A stretch of 56,296 nt of DNA. Origin: ANME-2 cluster archaeon (GTDB lineage: Archaea; Halobacteriota; Methanosarcinia; Methanosarcinales; Methanocomedenaceae). Shown here in pieces: positions 1-8,227 of the stretch (the stretch's first letter is position 1; each line of letters begins with the position of its first letter). The stretch spans positions 1,569-57,864 of the forward strand of contig JAAXOC010000092.1 of NCBI GenBank assembly GCA_014237145.1, written 5' to 3'. Below the pieces are notes generated by a model, which worked only from the letters and a program-made list of their open reading frames with translations, had not been told where the DNA came from and did not search any database. A program made the translations under genes and the position numbers.

Positions 1-645
1 ACCCAGTACATCCAACCATTATAGCCTTCGCTTGCTATGTCTGCAATAGAATCAACAAACAGAGAATCCCAACTTGCATACCAATCATCGTTCACTGTGT
101 AGTTAAAAATGCCATCTTCGGCAGCTGCATCAAGTGCACCAAGAGCCGTAGTTCGATTAATGACGTAACTGACACTGCTGTTGGCCGTTACATCAAACGT
201 GGTTCCATTGATCAATGTTACATCGCCTTGCCAGATGATCTCTTGTGGCTCTTCTATAGCAACATTGATCTCCACAAGCATTGTTGAATTTGCTGGTGTC
301 ATATCCATACTGCTGCTCCAGTACCATGTAACAACATCTCCATCCTCAAGCACGAATTGGTCTGCACCAATCCCAGGCATCGGATCTTCCGGATAGTTCA
401 CCCAGTACATCCAACCATTATAGCCTTCGCTTGCTATGTCTGCAATAGAATCAACAAACAGAGAATCCCAACTTGCATACCAATCATCGTTCACTGTGTA
501 ATTAAAAATGCCATCTTCGGCAGCTGCATCAAGTGCACCAAGAGCCGTAGTTCGATTAATGACGTAACTGACACTGCTGTTGGCCTTTACATCAAACGTG
601 GTTCCATTGATCAATGTTACATCGCCTTGCCAGATGATCTCTTGT
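1..645. repeat. Intragenic direct repeat, 246 bp, offset 399 bp
   Basis: Positions 1-246 and 400-645 differ at only two sites. One is a silent Asn codon change and the other changes Thr to Lys. Each copy encodes the N-terminal two thirds of a DUF4430 module. The offset of 133 codons is the module length. Such low divergence points to recent duplication or gene conversion. More copies may lie beyond the left edge. Confidence 0.9.
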
Positions 646-1010
646 TGCGCATCTAACACGATGTCGAAACCATTTATACCTCCATCTTCCAGTTCGGATT
701 GTGTTACAGTATGCTCCACCATCTTTGTCTCTGAACAACTTGATGTTTCGAACAGCAGTACGTTGCCAGCACTCATGGTGTCACTGTCGAGCACGAGCTT
801 ATAGTAGTTCGATGCCGAATCGTTTTCGGCATCCCAGCTTGCGCTTGTGTTCGTATTTGTTATCTGAACCCATGTGCCGTTGCACGGGTTCCCGTCTGAG
901 TCTGATACATGCCCGGTGATCACAAACGGTAATGGCTGTGCCATTGCGGGCGCTAACATTGTTATGCATATCATTGCTGCAAGCAATACTTCGATTATTC
1001 TTATATTCAT
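1..1010 (-). CDS. Secreted surface protein with tandem DUF4430 repeats (3' end beyond window)
   Basis: The frame is open from an ATG at 1010 to the left edge, so the C-terminus is missing. The ATG follows a GAGGTGA ribosome binding site about 8 nt upstream and lies 21 bp after the stop of the preceding gene, which suggests one operon. Residues 1-25 form a signal peptide ending AMAQ. Residues about 26-125 look like a carboxypeptidase-regulatory-like beta sandwich. They are followed by at least two DUF4430-type modules with the family landmarks GWMYWVN and LEDGDVVTWYW. The second module repeats the first almost exactly (246 bp, 399-bp period). DUF4430 is a transcobalamin-like beta-grasp domain common in archaeal surface proteins. 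The ligand is unknown, and an envelope location is inferred from the signal peptide and neighbours. Confidence 0.8.
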   Translation of the reverse strand, partial: MNIRIIEVLLAAMICITMLAPAMAQPLPFVITGHVSDSDGNPCNGTWVQITNTNTSASWDAENDSASNYYKLVLDSDTMSAGNVLLFETSSCSETKMVEHTVTQSELEDGGINGFDIVLDAQQEIIWQGDVTLINGTTFDVKANSSVSYVINRTTALGALDAAAEDGIFNYTVNDDWYASWDSLFVDSIADIASEGYNGWMYWVNYPEDPMPGIGADQFVLEDGDVVTWYWSSSMDMTPANSTMLVEINVAIEEPQEIIWQGDVTLINGTTFDVTANSSVSYVINRTTALGALDAAAEDGIFNYTVNDDWYASWDSLFVDSIADIASEGYNGWMYW

Positions 1011-1031
1011 TTATCTTCACCTCACAGTCTC

Positions 1032-1919
1032 TTATGGAGATGGATATGCAAGCGTACAACTCGATGTTGCCGCAATGAAGTAGCCTTCTCCTCCTTCCAT
1101 CGTTGTAAAGTCATTGAATACTGCCGGTGCACCAGGCAGATACACCTCGTAGCTCTGCGATGTTGCATCCCATCTTGCAATGTACCTGTAGTTACCATCG
1201 ATTGAACTCAATGCATCCGGAATATCCTCACTTATGTTCGTCCAACCGACCATGTTCAAACCTTCTGAGAGATCAGCGTTCATCGATTCGTAAGCGGTTC
1301 CCTTATATTCCCAAGTGCCGACAGTCGTGACATGCACAAAGTATCCGATTCCCGGATCCATTGTGCTCGCATCCTCAAACTGGTCAGTAGCTGTATTGTA
1401 GCTCTTCACAGCGTCATAGTTTCCTGCAATCGAGCCGAGCACCGCAGAAACACTGTTGTCCTCCGGCGTCAGTGGCAGCGATACAAGGTTCCAGCTTGCA
1501 ACGAGGTTCTTAGTGAAGGTCTCGGCTGGTGGTACCTGTTCATAAAGAACGACGTCATGTATGTACTTACCAGACCATGTGTCCATATCACCAAGACGAT
1601 CACTAAACTCACCAAACCATCTTCCATCCGGACTTGTCAAGTTCACATAAATCCATGTATCATCACTCAGCCCAGTTTCACCATCACAGTGCGCAGTCCA
1701 CATCACATATTGTCCTGTAACCTGGCTCCATGGTTCTGTTGGATAAGTTTCATTTAAGTTCTCCATCTTTATCGTCCACCCATCCGGAACCCATGTGCCG
1801 TTAGTTGAGTATGTCGCATTGCCAACCCATGTAAAAGCTTCTCCTGCAGATGCAGTTGGCACCATTACAAGCATCATCGCGACAACGATGAGCCCAGCTA
1901 TTCCTATATCCTTTCTCAT
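1032..1919 (-). CDS. Secreted surface protein with C-terminal NLVSLPL-type modules
   Basis: The chosen ATG at 1919 has a perfect AGGAGG ribosome binding site 9 nt upstream. A longer TTG-start version (1949) would place that site inside the gene. The protein begins with a signal peptide (MRKDIGIAGL onward, cleaved near TASAG). Residues about 25-130 form a Trp- and Asn-rich domain with N-glycosylation sequons, possibly carbohydrate binding. Two similar C-terminal modules follow, marked by WNLVSLPL and GLNMVGW and ending in GIGYFV and GEGYFI. These modules are typical of methanosarcinal surface proteins. It is the middle gene of a three-gene envelope operon. Function beyond surface location is unknown. 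Confidence 0.75.
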   Translation of the reverse strand: MRKDIGIAGLIVVAMMLVMVPTASAGEAFTWVGNATYSTNGTWVPDGWTIKMENLNETYPTEPWSQVTGQYVMWTAHCDGETGLSDDTWIYVNLTSPDGRWFGEFSDRLGDMDTWSGKYIHDVVLYEQVPPAETFTKNLVASWNLVSLPLTPEDNSVSAVLGSIAGNYDAVKSYNTATDQFEDASTMDPGIGYFVHVTTVGTWEYKGTAYESMNADLSEGLNMVGWTNISEDIPDALSSIDGNYRYIARWDATSQSYEVYLPGAPAVFNDFTTMEGGEGYFIAATSSCTLAYPSP

Positions 1920-2042
1920 TTTGTTTTGCCTCCTGTTATTCGGCTCCAAATTTTGTCATTCATTTTTATACCTCTTATTTTTAAAAAATAAGCCCCAGAA
2001 GGGGCTATCTCTTACTTCATGCTATACATGCATCATGATCCG

Positions 2043-3881
2043 TTATGGATTGTATTTCCAGTAGAATGTTGCACCAACTCGTCTGTATTCATAGCCCACA
2101 CCTGGTTCGATCGGCTCAACATCGCTCGCACCCCACCATGTACCACCATAGTATGAAGTAGACTTGTATCCAATGCCATTTACATATCTGTATACCGTAT
2201 CGCCATCAACTGGATGTCCATTGAACGCTGAAGAAAGACTCGTCTCTTCAAGCGATGCGTATCCAATGAGGTTCTTAGGATCACCCGTGGATGCTTCTCC
2301 ATATATCGTTGTATTCACACTTGACAAAAGCTGCCCCACATTAGTGATGTTAAATGTATCACCACTTCTGCGATACTCGTACCCTACTTCAGGTTCGATC
2401 GACTCAACATCGCTCGCACCCCACCAGGTACCACCATAGTATGAGGCAGACTTGTATCCAACGCCGTTCACATATTTGTATACCGTGTCACCGTCCACCA
2501 CATCGTCACCGATAACCTCTGCAAGCGTTGTATTACTTGAGTTAAGCGGTATCGAAAACAGGTTCTTTGGGTCGTTGTTGTTCTTGTATATCGGCATCTC
2601 AAACTGTTCCTGTCCTTCCTTTAGCGCATAGACTCTGCCATAATCCGTCCCAAAGTATACGTATCCATCAGATATCGCCATACCCTGCATGATGTACTGG
2701 TTGTCTGGTTCTGGTGGGTTCCATACCCATTGCGTGGTGTATGTGCTGTCTGTATCTTCTAAGCAATAGGCAGAGCCATTATAATCGTTTATCGTAAAGT
2801 ATATGAACTTCCGTCCGTTCACAACCGAAAGGGCTGGTGATGACTGCACACCACCGAGATTCGGCGTAGACCAGACCACCGAACCATCAGATTCACTCAG
2901 ACAGTAGACCTTGCCTGTCGAACCGAAAGAACCACAACCGACATATAACCGCCCATCGTAGACAGCAGGCGTAGACGTACTGTAGCCTATTGAGGTATTC
3001 CAGTGGTCGTCTGGAATAAAATGACCGGTCTGCGAATTAAAACCGAGGGCAAATGCGTATCCTCCCTTCGATGTGAAGTATATGCGATTGTATAACTCAT
3101 TAAACACGATAGATGACTTAATTTTCTCATCAGTGACATCAAGGCTATCAACAAATACTCCCGTGTCCTTATTCAGGCACGTTAGATTCCCATTGTCATC
3201 TCCATAGATTATGTAGTCGCCGACAATCGCAGCGCCTGCCCAGTAATAGCCCGTGACATAAGGCGCAGTCCTGCTCCATATCTCATTGGTCACATCCGAT
3301 GCATCAATGCAGTAGTACGTACTGTTGTCCTTTGTTCCATACTTACTGTTGCCGAGATAGATCTTTTCATCGGCATATGTAATTGGTGTATTGAGCTGGT
3401 AATTTTTTAATCCATAATATTTGCATTCGCGGATGCTTCCGTTGTTTGCGTATACTGCACAGACCCTTCCAGTTCCCTGGCCTTCACTGCCACTGCTTAC
3501 GGCTGCATATATAATACCATTATTATATGCGGGAGTTGAAAGCTCGAAAGTCCCGGGTCCCTCGGTAAGATATGATTGCCAGTTCTCTGTCCCTGTTGTT
3601 GCATCGAAAGACCAGAGAACTCCCTGGTAGTCAAGCATATATACTGCTCCGTCCACAATGATCGGAGTGACATCAATGCCGCCCATTCCCGTACCGCTCG
3701 TATGTTTGCTCCACGTGAGTTCCGGGTCGCTGACAGGTGCGCTGTCAGCCGTGTAGCCGCTATTAATCTCATTCTTCTGGAACTGCTCCCAGTCCGATGC
3801 AGATGCAATCGTGGTCATACCAACCATCGCAACTAGAATTGCTATGACAATTGCATCTTTCAAATCCTCCTTTATTTTCAT
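2043..3881 (-). CDS. Secreted PQQ-type beta-propeller surface protein
   Basis: This is a 612-residue protein with an N-terminal signal sequence (about residues 1-29, cut near SAS). Residues about 30-425 hold repeated propeller blades with YLD, VYALK and VYCL strands and VxWS turns, as in PQQ/WD40-like domains. Two C-terminal modules of about 90 residues follow, each with DPKNL, YVNG.GYKS, YYGGTWWGASDVE and EP.VGYEYRR. The ATG at 3881 follows AAGGAG by 7-8 nt. It is the first gene of the surface-protein operon. Archaeal propellers of this type are thought to be extracellular adhesion or scaffold proteins. No catalytic PQQ dehydrogenase residues are evident, so enzymatic activity is not claimed. 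Confidence 0.8.
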   Translation of the reverse strand: MKIKEDLKDAIVIAILVAMVGMTTIASASDWEQFQKNEINSGYTADSAPVSDPELTWSKHTSGTGMGGIDVTPIIVDGAVYMLDYQGVLWSFDATTGTENWQSYLTEGPGTFELSTPAYNNGIIYAAVSSGSEGQGTGRVCAVYANNGSIRECKYYGLKNYQLNTPITYADEKIYLGNSKYGTKDNSTYYCIDASDVTNEIWSRTAPYVTGYYWAGAAIVGDYIIYGDDNGNLTCLNKDTGVFVDSLDVTDEKIKSSIVFNELYNRIYFTSKGGYAFALGFNSQTGHFIPDDHWNTSIGYSTSTPAVYDGRLYVGCGSFGSTGKVYCLSESDGSVVWSTPNLGGVQSSPALSVVNGRKFIYFTINDYNGSAYCLEDTDSTYTTQWVWNPPEPDNQYIMQGMAISDGYVYFGTDYGRVYALKEGQEQFEMPIYKNNNDPKNLFSIPLNSSNTTLAEVIGDDVVDGDTVYKYVNGVGYKSASYYGGTWWGASDVESIEPEVGYEYRRSGDTFNITNVGQLLSSVNTTIYGEASTGDPKNLIGYASLEETSLSSAFNGHPVDGDTVYRYVNGIGYKSTSYYGGTWWGASDVEPIEPGVGYEYRRVGATFYWKYNP

Positions 3882-4248
3882 TTCAAATCTCCTTTATGTT
3901 CTATCTTAACCTGCTCGCTCGGATAGGATACTTCATTATCGTGATGCGTCGATTGAAAAACCATAGTGTACACAATCAAGATGGTTACCCAACCAGATGT
4001 AGTTGAAGTAGACAAAAGTAGAGCTATTAAATATAATATGTGATTTAGGTTATAATTATAATCGAAATAGATAACATAGATTCCAATAACATGCTGAAGA
4101 CTGGAAATGTGCAAAGTATATGGCGTTTTGTCTAAATTAGCAGTAAGAAACGCATCCCTTCCCCACCATACAGTGAATTTCAGGTATAACACCCAACAAA
4201 TAGCAAATACGAAAGTCTTATAATCACCTCCATAATGATGTTCAACCT
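3882..4248. other. Divergent intergenic region, probable promoters
   Basis: This AT-rich stretch separates the surface-protein operon (minus) from the isomerase gene (plus). AT-rich TATA-like tracts occur around 4025-4075. A 104-codon minus-strand frame (GTG at 4192, ending in an ATGA overlap with the propeller gene) has one hydrophobic stretch but no recognisable family and a poor start, so it is not called. No repeat or RNA gene was seen. Confidence 0.5.
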
Positions 4249-4968
4249 ATGATCGGTATATCCTCCTATGCGTTCCACGAACTGCCGCTGTCTGCGGCAC
4301 TTGAAAATATTGAAAGCATCTCAAAGTGCGCGGAGATATACTCAGAGGGTATGCACGACATTTTCCGTCATGCTCAGACACCTCTTTCGTATGACCTTAA
4401 GTACTCGGTCCATGCTCCCACCACTGACCTGAACATCAGCAGTATCAGGGAGCCGATCCGTCGGGCGAGTCTGGAACTGGTACGCCAGGCAGTAGATATG
4501 TGCACCAGGATAGATGCTGAGATGCTGGTCGTCCATCCCGGTTACTTTTCCTATTCATATGATCTGCCTGCGGCAAGGGCGGCCCTTAACCGTTCCATTC
4601 GCGAGTTTGCAGACATTTCCGGTGATACCGGAGTGCAGATATGTATTGAGAATATGCCAAACTGGGAGTGCTTCCTTTTCAGGCAGCCGGATATCGATCT
4701 TGATGGAACCGGTCTTGTACTGGATACAGGTCATGCCAATACCACCGGAACCCTCAATGAGTTTATAAAACACGATATAGCGCATTTCCATTTGCATGAC
4801 AATCACGGTGAGAAGGACGAACATATGTGGATAGGCGGCGGGAATATTGATTTTTCCAGCTTACAAGAAGTGTTGAAGAAAAGCAGAGGTATAAAAGTGC
4901 TGGAACACAGGAACGGCGAATATATCAAGAAAAGCATGGCAGCACTGAAAAAAATGGGAATAAAGTGA
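4249..4968 (+). CDS. Sugar phosphate isomerase/epimerase-like TIM barrel (AP endonuclease family 2 fold)
   Basis: This 239-residue protein has the xylose-isomerase-like TIM-barrel signature with candidate metal ligands in order: H55 (VHAP), H96 (HPG), E134 (IEN), D159 and H162 (DTGH), H181/H183 with D184 (HFHLHDN), and E219 (LEH). Family members isomerise or epimerise sugars, or act as endonuclease IV on abasic DNA. The short length and lack of endonuclease-IV-specific features favour a small-molecule isomerase, but the substrate cannot be told. There is no strong ribosome binding site. The gene stands alone, and a MITE is inserted 16 bp after its stop. Confidence 0.75.
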   Translation: MIGISSYAFHELPLSAALENIESISKCAEIYSEGMHDIFRHAQTPLSYDLKYSVHAPTTDLNISSIREPIRRASLELVRQAVDMCTRIDAEMLVVHPGYFSYSYDLPAARAALNRSIREFADISGDTGVQICIENMPNWECFLFRQPDIDLDGTGLVLDTGHANTTGTLNEFIKHDIAHFHLHDNHGEKDEHMWIGGGNIDFSSLQEVLKKSRGIKVLEHRNGEYIKKSMAALKKMGIK

Positions 4969-4984
4969 GATGCCTCAGATAAAC

Positions 4985-5182
4985 GAGACCGTTACAATTC
5001 GTGTTGGTGAATACAATTTATCATTATTGGTACTACTGGCAACTATTCTGATCAAAGCATGAACGCACAACTCATGAAGCGCAGCTTTGCGATTTTTCAC
5101 ACTAATTGTAATAGATATTTCATGTCATTACTTGTAAAGTATGCAAAGGAAAAATCATACCAACATGTAATGTAACGGTCTC
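4985..5182. mobile_element. MITE, 198 bp, 23-bp terminal inverted repeats, 8-bp target duplication
   Basis: The left end (4985-5007) and right end (5160-5182) are inverted repeats matching at 20 of 23 positions, with outer bases GAGACCGTTACA. The element is flanked by a perfect direct repeat AGATAAAC (4977-4984 and 5183-5190). The interior has no coding frame, so this is a non-autonomous miniature element moved in trans. The mobilising family was not identified. It sits between the isomerase gene and tRNA-Asn, about 67 bp before the tRNA. Confidence 0.85.
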
Positions 5183-5249
5183 AGATAAACAAAACCTTTA
5201 AATCAAAGAGTGTCATTAGAACGCTTCGCAAAAAACCAATTTGCAGAAT

Positions 5250-5322
5250 GCCGCCATAACTCAGTTGGTAGAGTGCATGGCTGTTAACCATGATGTCACA
5301 GGTTCGAGCCCTGTTGGCGGCG
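5250..5322 (+). tRNA. tRNA-Asn (GTT)
   Basis: The cloverleaf is complete. The acceptor stem is GCCGCCA with TGGCGGC, the anticodon stem CATGG/CCATG encloses loop CTGTTAA (anticodon GTT), and the T arm is ACAGG TTCGAGC CCTGT. The discriminator is G, and CCA is not encoded. A TATA-like CCTTTAAAT lies near 5195-5203. The downstream tRNA begins 17 bp later and is probably co-transcribed. Confidence 0.95.
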
Positions 5323-5338
5323 TCCTTTGCTTATAGGG

Positions 5339-5413
5339 GGGCCTGTAGCTTAGTCAGGTTAGAGCGCCCGGCTCATAACCGGGCGGCCACCGGTTCAAAT
5401 CCGGTCAGGCCCA
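5339..5413 (+). tRNA. tRNA with CAT anticodon (elongator Met or Ile2)
   Basis: The acceptor stem is GGGCCTG with CAGGCCC, the anticodon stem CCCGG/CCGGG encloses loop CTCATAA, and the T arm is CCGGT TCAAATC with CCGG. It lacks the three consecutive G:C pairs typical of archaeal initiator tRNA, so it is elongator tRNA-Met or the tRNA-Ile2 whose wobble C is modified to agmatidine. Sequence alone does not decide. CCA is not encoded. Confidence 0.9.
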
Positions 5414-5450
5414 TTAACTTGCAACAATAACAATACCAGGGGTGGTATAA

Positions 5451-5921
5451 ATTAAAGAAATAAATGTTTCAAAAGGTATAGGCGGTCTACTTAACATATT
5501 TAAGGATATTTCTAAAGATTCAGGCAGAATTACATTCATTGGTACACCAGGATTTTGTACTCCTTTTGCCGAACTGCTCTCCTTTGTGATCCGTGGTTCA
5601 GAAAAAAAACTGGTCTTCATACCCAATACTTCAGTGGATAGAGCAAGATCCATCATATCCACACCCGAAGGCATGCAGTTGGGTGAGCCAGCCGACCCGG
5701 CAGCTGATATGGTGGTCCTGCTTGGCGGGCTTGCAATCCCAAAGATGAACACTGATGTAAATGAAATTAAAAAAGTCATTGACGATATTACCAACCCGGA
5801 TAACCGGACGATCATCGGTGTATTTTTCATGAGCATCTTCCAGGAAACAGGATGGACAGATGTTATTGACTTTGATTATCTCCTTGATTCACACATGAAG
5901 AACACAACACTGAAAAAATAA
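5451..5921 (+). CDS. DUF2124 family protein, apparent ATT start
   Basis: The reading frame is open from just after a TAA at 5448-5450 and encodes 156 residues. Family features include FIGTPGFCTPFAEL and LLGGLAIPKMN, and the length fits DUF2124, a conserved archaeal family of unknown function. The first in-frame ATG or GTG is at 5586, which would remove about 45 residues including the conserved GTPG segment. A GGGGTGG sequence just upstream of ATT at 5451 makes that codon the best start, giving (M)KEINVSKGIGG. Either this gene uses a rare start codon or there is a base error. It lies right after two tRNA genes. Confidence 0.7.
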   Translation: MKEINVSKGIGGLLNIFKDISKDSGRITFIGTPGFCTPFAELLSFVIRGSEKKLVFIPNTSVDRARSIISTPEGMQLGEPADPAADMVVLLGGLAIPKMNTDVNEIKKVIDDITNPDNRTIIGVFFMSIFQETGWTDVIDFDYLLDSHMKNTTLKK

Positions 5922-6272
5922 GCCTGGCTAATAATAGGGCAATAATATTATAGTTAAAAACCAAACAATATTGACTAATAAAATGCAAAATTTAATAAGT
6001 TCTAAGCAATAAACCACAGAGAGCACAGAGGGTAAAATCAGTTACAAGCTCTGTGTTTCTCTGTATCCTCTGTGGTTAAATTATAATTATCTGAAGATCA
6101 GAGTGTTAAGACATTAGTATCGATGATTTCTATTGAAGTCATCTATCGATAACTTCTGTCGAACTTATCTATCAAATATTAGGTTCTTAACTGTAATTAC
6201 CTTTAAGCGAATTTAACGGTGCTGGCACCTGGTGGTCAGCCCCAGGGAAAAAAACACTTATATTGAATTGAC
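5922..6272. other. Intergenic region with hairpin repeat and GC-rich leader
   Basis: This holds the 6012-6077 hairpin repeat, then a stretch with short ATCGATG/CATCTATCGAT symmetry near 6118-6150. Just before the next gene is a GC-rich segment (6218-6249) that could fold into small hairpins with CCTGG/CCAGG pairing. No ORF was recognised and the promoter was not pinpointed. Confidence 0.5.
6012..6077. repeat. Imperfect hairpin repeat of CACAGAG type
   Basis: This is a 66-bp imperfect palindrome. The left arm is AACCACAGAGAGCACAGAGG and the right arm contains CTCTGTGTTTCTCTG followed by CCTCTGTGGTT. Both arms are built from short iterated CACAGAG units. It lies between two plus-strand genes and contains no ORF. 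The same kind of sequence is familiar to me from intergenic DNA of unrelated bacteria and archaea (recollection, not searched). Confidence 0.75.
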
Positions 6273-7316
6273 ATGGTATCAATAGCAGTTATCGGTGGAG
6301 AAGGATCAGGCAGGAGTTCGCTGGCATCCAGGCTGGGTAAGAAAGGCAATACTTCAGACATTACTATGTATGACTTTGCCAAAGGTGACCAGATACTTAC
6401 TATTATCGACCCGTCAGGTTATCCCGCTTCCCCGAAACCACTTACAACAGCACTTGGAATGTCTGAGATAGTACTGTTATGTATCCCCCCTGCAGGAATG
6501 GATGCGGCAGCCGGGGAGTGTGTTATAGCTGTTGACCAGCTGGGCCTGAAATACGGCATAGTCGTCCAAACCATGTCTGACAGGTCGAACCCATATGAAC
6601 TGGAAGAGAATGCAAATAACATTCATTCATTCTTACAGGGTATGACTGCCAGGGACTGGGATATAATACCTGTATCTACTACAACCTTTGAAGGGATGGA
6701 GCAATTAAAAGAAGCGATAAATGAGCTTGACAGGGAGATTACTGTCCATAACCTCAAAATGGCAGACAAATCCCCAAGGGTAGTCGTGGATCATTACTTT
6801 AACGTCAAAGGTATAGGTTCGGTCATACTGGGAAGAGTGATCCAGGGAACTGTGCATAAACACGATAAACTGACCATCTACCCGATCAACCAGGTAATAG
6901 AGATACGCAATATCCAGATGCAGGATGTGGATAAGGAATCTGCAGGTCCTGGTTCCAGGGTGGGACTTTCCTTAAAGGGTGTGCAGGCAAAAGATGTAGA
7001 CCGGGGCAATATTATCTCATCTGACGAGACGACGGCAAAGGATATTGAACTTGAATGCAATGTCTCAAAGTTCAGTTCCGGACTGGGCGTAGGTAGTACA
7101 CTGCACATGTATGTTAACCTCCAGTCCACACCAGTAAAAATAACAGGTATCATCATTGACGGCCAGGATGTGGGCGAAGCCCGGGCAGGCAATACATGCA
7201 AGTTATCACTTTCTATAGGCGAGGAAGTTTCATTTTGCAACGGTGATATGTTCTTGCTTACCGACCTGAACCAGCCAAAGCAGCGGTTTATTGCCGGATG
7301 TAAATACAATATCTGA
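6273..7316 (+). CDS. EF-Tu/SelB-like translation-factor paralogue with degenerate GTP-binding motifs
   Basis: This 347-residue protein has the order of a translational GTPase: a G-domain-like region (about 1-160) and beta-barrel domains resembling EF-Tu domains 2 and 3 (about 165-347, with GIGSVILGRVIQGTV and GSRVGLSLKGV). The P-loop is GGEGSGRS (residues 8-15), with Arg where Lys is expected. DPSG (46-49) replaces DxxGH. The NKxD position near 100-103 reads TMSD. It therefore resembles SelB/EF1A but may not hydrolyse GTP normally. It lies 15 bp before the inositol monophosphatase gene, so the two are probably co-transcribed. A regulatory or RNA-binding role is only a guess. Confidence 0.7.
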   Translation: MVSIAVIGGEGSGRSSLASRLGKKGNTSDITMYDFAKGDQILTIIDPSGYPASPKPLTTALGMSEIVLLCIPPAGMDAAAGECVIAVDQLGLKYGIVVQTMSDRSNPYELEENANNIHSFLQGMTARDWDIIPVSTTTFEGMEQLKEAINELDREITVHNLKMADKSPRVVVDHYFNVKGIGSVILGRVIQGTVHKHDKLTIYPINQVIEIRNIQMQDVDKESAGPGSRVGLSLKGVQAKDVDRGNIISSDETTAKDIELECNVSKFSSGLGVGSTLHMYVNLQSTPVKITGIIIDGQDVGEARAGNTCKLSLSIGEEVSFCNGDMFLLTDLNQPKQRFIAGCKYNI

Positions 7317-7331
7317 CCGGGAGGTTATAAT

Positions 7332-8126
7332 TTGGATGAAATAGCAACATTGTGTAATGATGTTTCACTGGCAGTAGCCGATTCAATAAAAGACCTTGTA
7401 GGCACCCAAAAAGGCGGTGAAGTGGTGGGAATGGGAGCTGACGGTACGCCTTCCAAGTTTATCGATATAGTGGCCGAGGATGCAGCACTGGAGATACTGG
7501 CATCCTCGGGCATTGATATGAAGATCGTTACTGAAGAAAAGGGTCATCTCACTTTCGGGGATGCTCCCGAGTTCACTGTGGTGCTTGACCCGCTGGATGG
7601 TACATATAATGCAACCCGTGATGTTCCATTCTATTCAGTTTCTATAGCCATAGGTGATGCCAACCTGACAGATATCAGGTATGCTGAAGTATATAACCTG
7701 GCTAATGGTACGGATTTTACTGCCGCTAAGAACAAGGGTGCTTTTTACAATAACAATAAGATACATGTTTCCCAAGCTGCTAAACTTGATGAGTTTACTG
7801 TGGCATCTTATGGATACAAGGATAAAAGTGATGTATTCAAGCGCCTGGGCAGGCATGTACGGCGTCTTCGCTCTTTTGGAAGTGCCGCCCTTGAGTTAAG
7901 CTTTGTAGCATCAGGCAGGCTGGATGCATTTATAGACCTTCGCAGCAGATTAAGGATCATGGATGTGGCGGCCGGGATACTTATTGTCAAGGAGGCAGGG
8001 GGTATCGTGACCGACGGGCATGGGCAGGCGCCCAGTGGTGAACTGAACGTTACCAACAGGGTAAATATTGTGGCTTCTAATGGTGTGCTCCATCCTGTTC
8101 TTGAAAAAACGGCTGTTGTTCTTTAG
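7332..8126 (+). CDS. Inositol monophosphatase / fructose-1,6-bisphosphatase (archaeal type)
   Basis: The start is TTG at 7332, preceded by GGGAGG about 9 nt upstream. No ATG exists nearby in frame. The 264-residue protein has the metal-dependent phosphatase signature: E68/E69 (TEEKG), D86-P-L-D89-G-T, and D211 in IMDVAAG. Archaeal members remove phosphate from inositol-1-phosphate and usually also from fructose-1,6-bisphosphate, serving inositol lipids and gluconeogenesis. The preceding gene ends 15 bp upstream. Substrate preference cannot be told from sequence. Confidence 0.85.
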   Translation: MDEIATLCNDVSLAVADSIKDLVGTQKGGEVVGMGADGTPSKFIDIVAEDAALEILASSGIDMKIVTEEKGHLTFGDAPEFTVVLDPLDGTYNATRDVPFYSVSIAIGDANLTDIRYAEVYNLANGTDFTAAKNKGAFYNNNKIHVSQAAKLDEFTVASYGYKDKSDVFKRLGRHVRRLRSFGSAALELSFVASGRLDAFIDLRSRLRIMDVAAGILIVKEAGGIVTDGHGQAPSGELNVTNRVNIVASNGVLHPVLEKTAVVL

Positions 8127-8227
8127 GTGTGGGTGCCGGCCTGGACGTGTTTGAGGCTGTGAATGTGATTGTGGGTGGGTGTTAAATGCACTACATGTGT
8201 CATCGGTTATGAGTAATATTGTGATAG

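Noticed and set aside
3878-4192. 104-codon minus-strand ORF overlapping the propeller gene start by ATGA
   Set aside because: Weak GTG start, no family similarity, and it occupies the likely promoter region.
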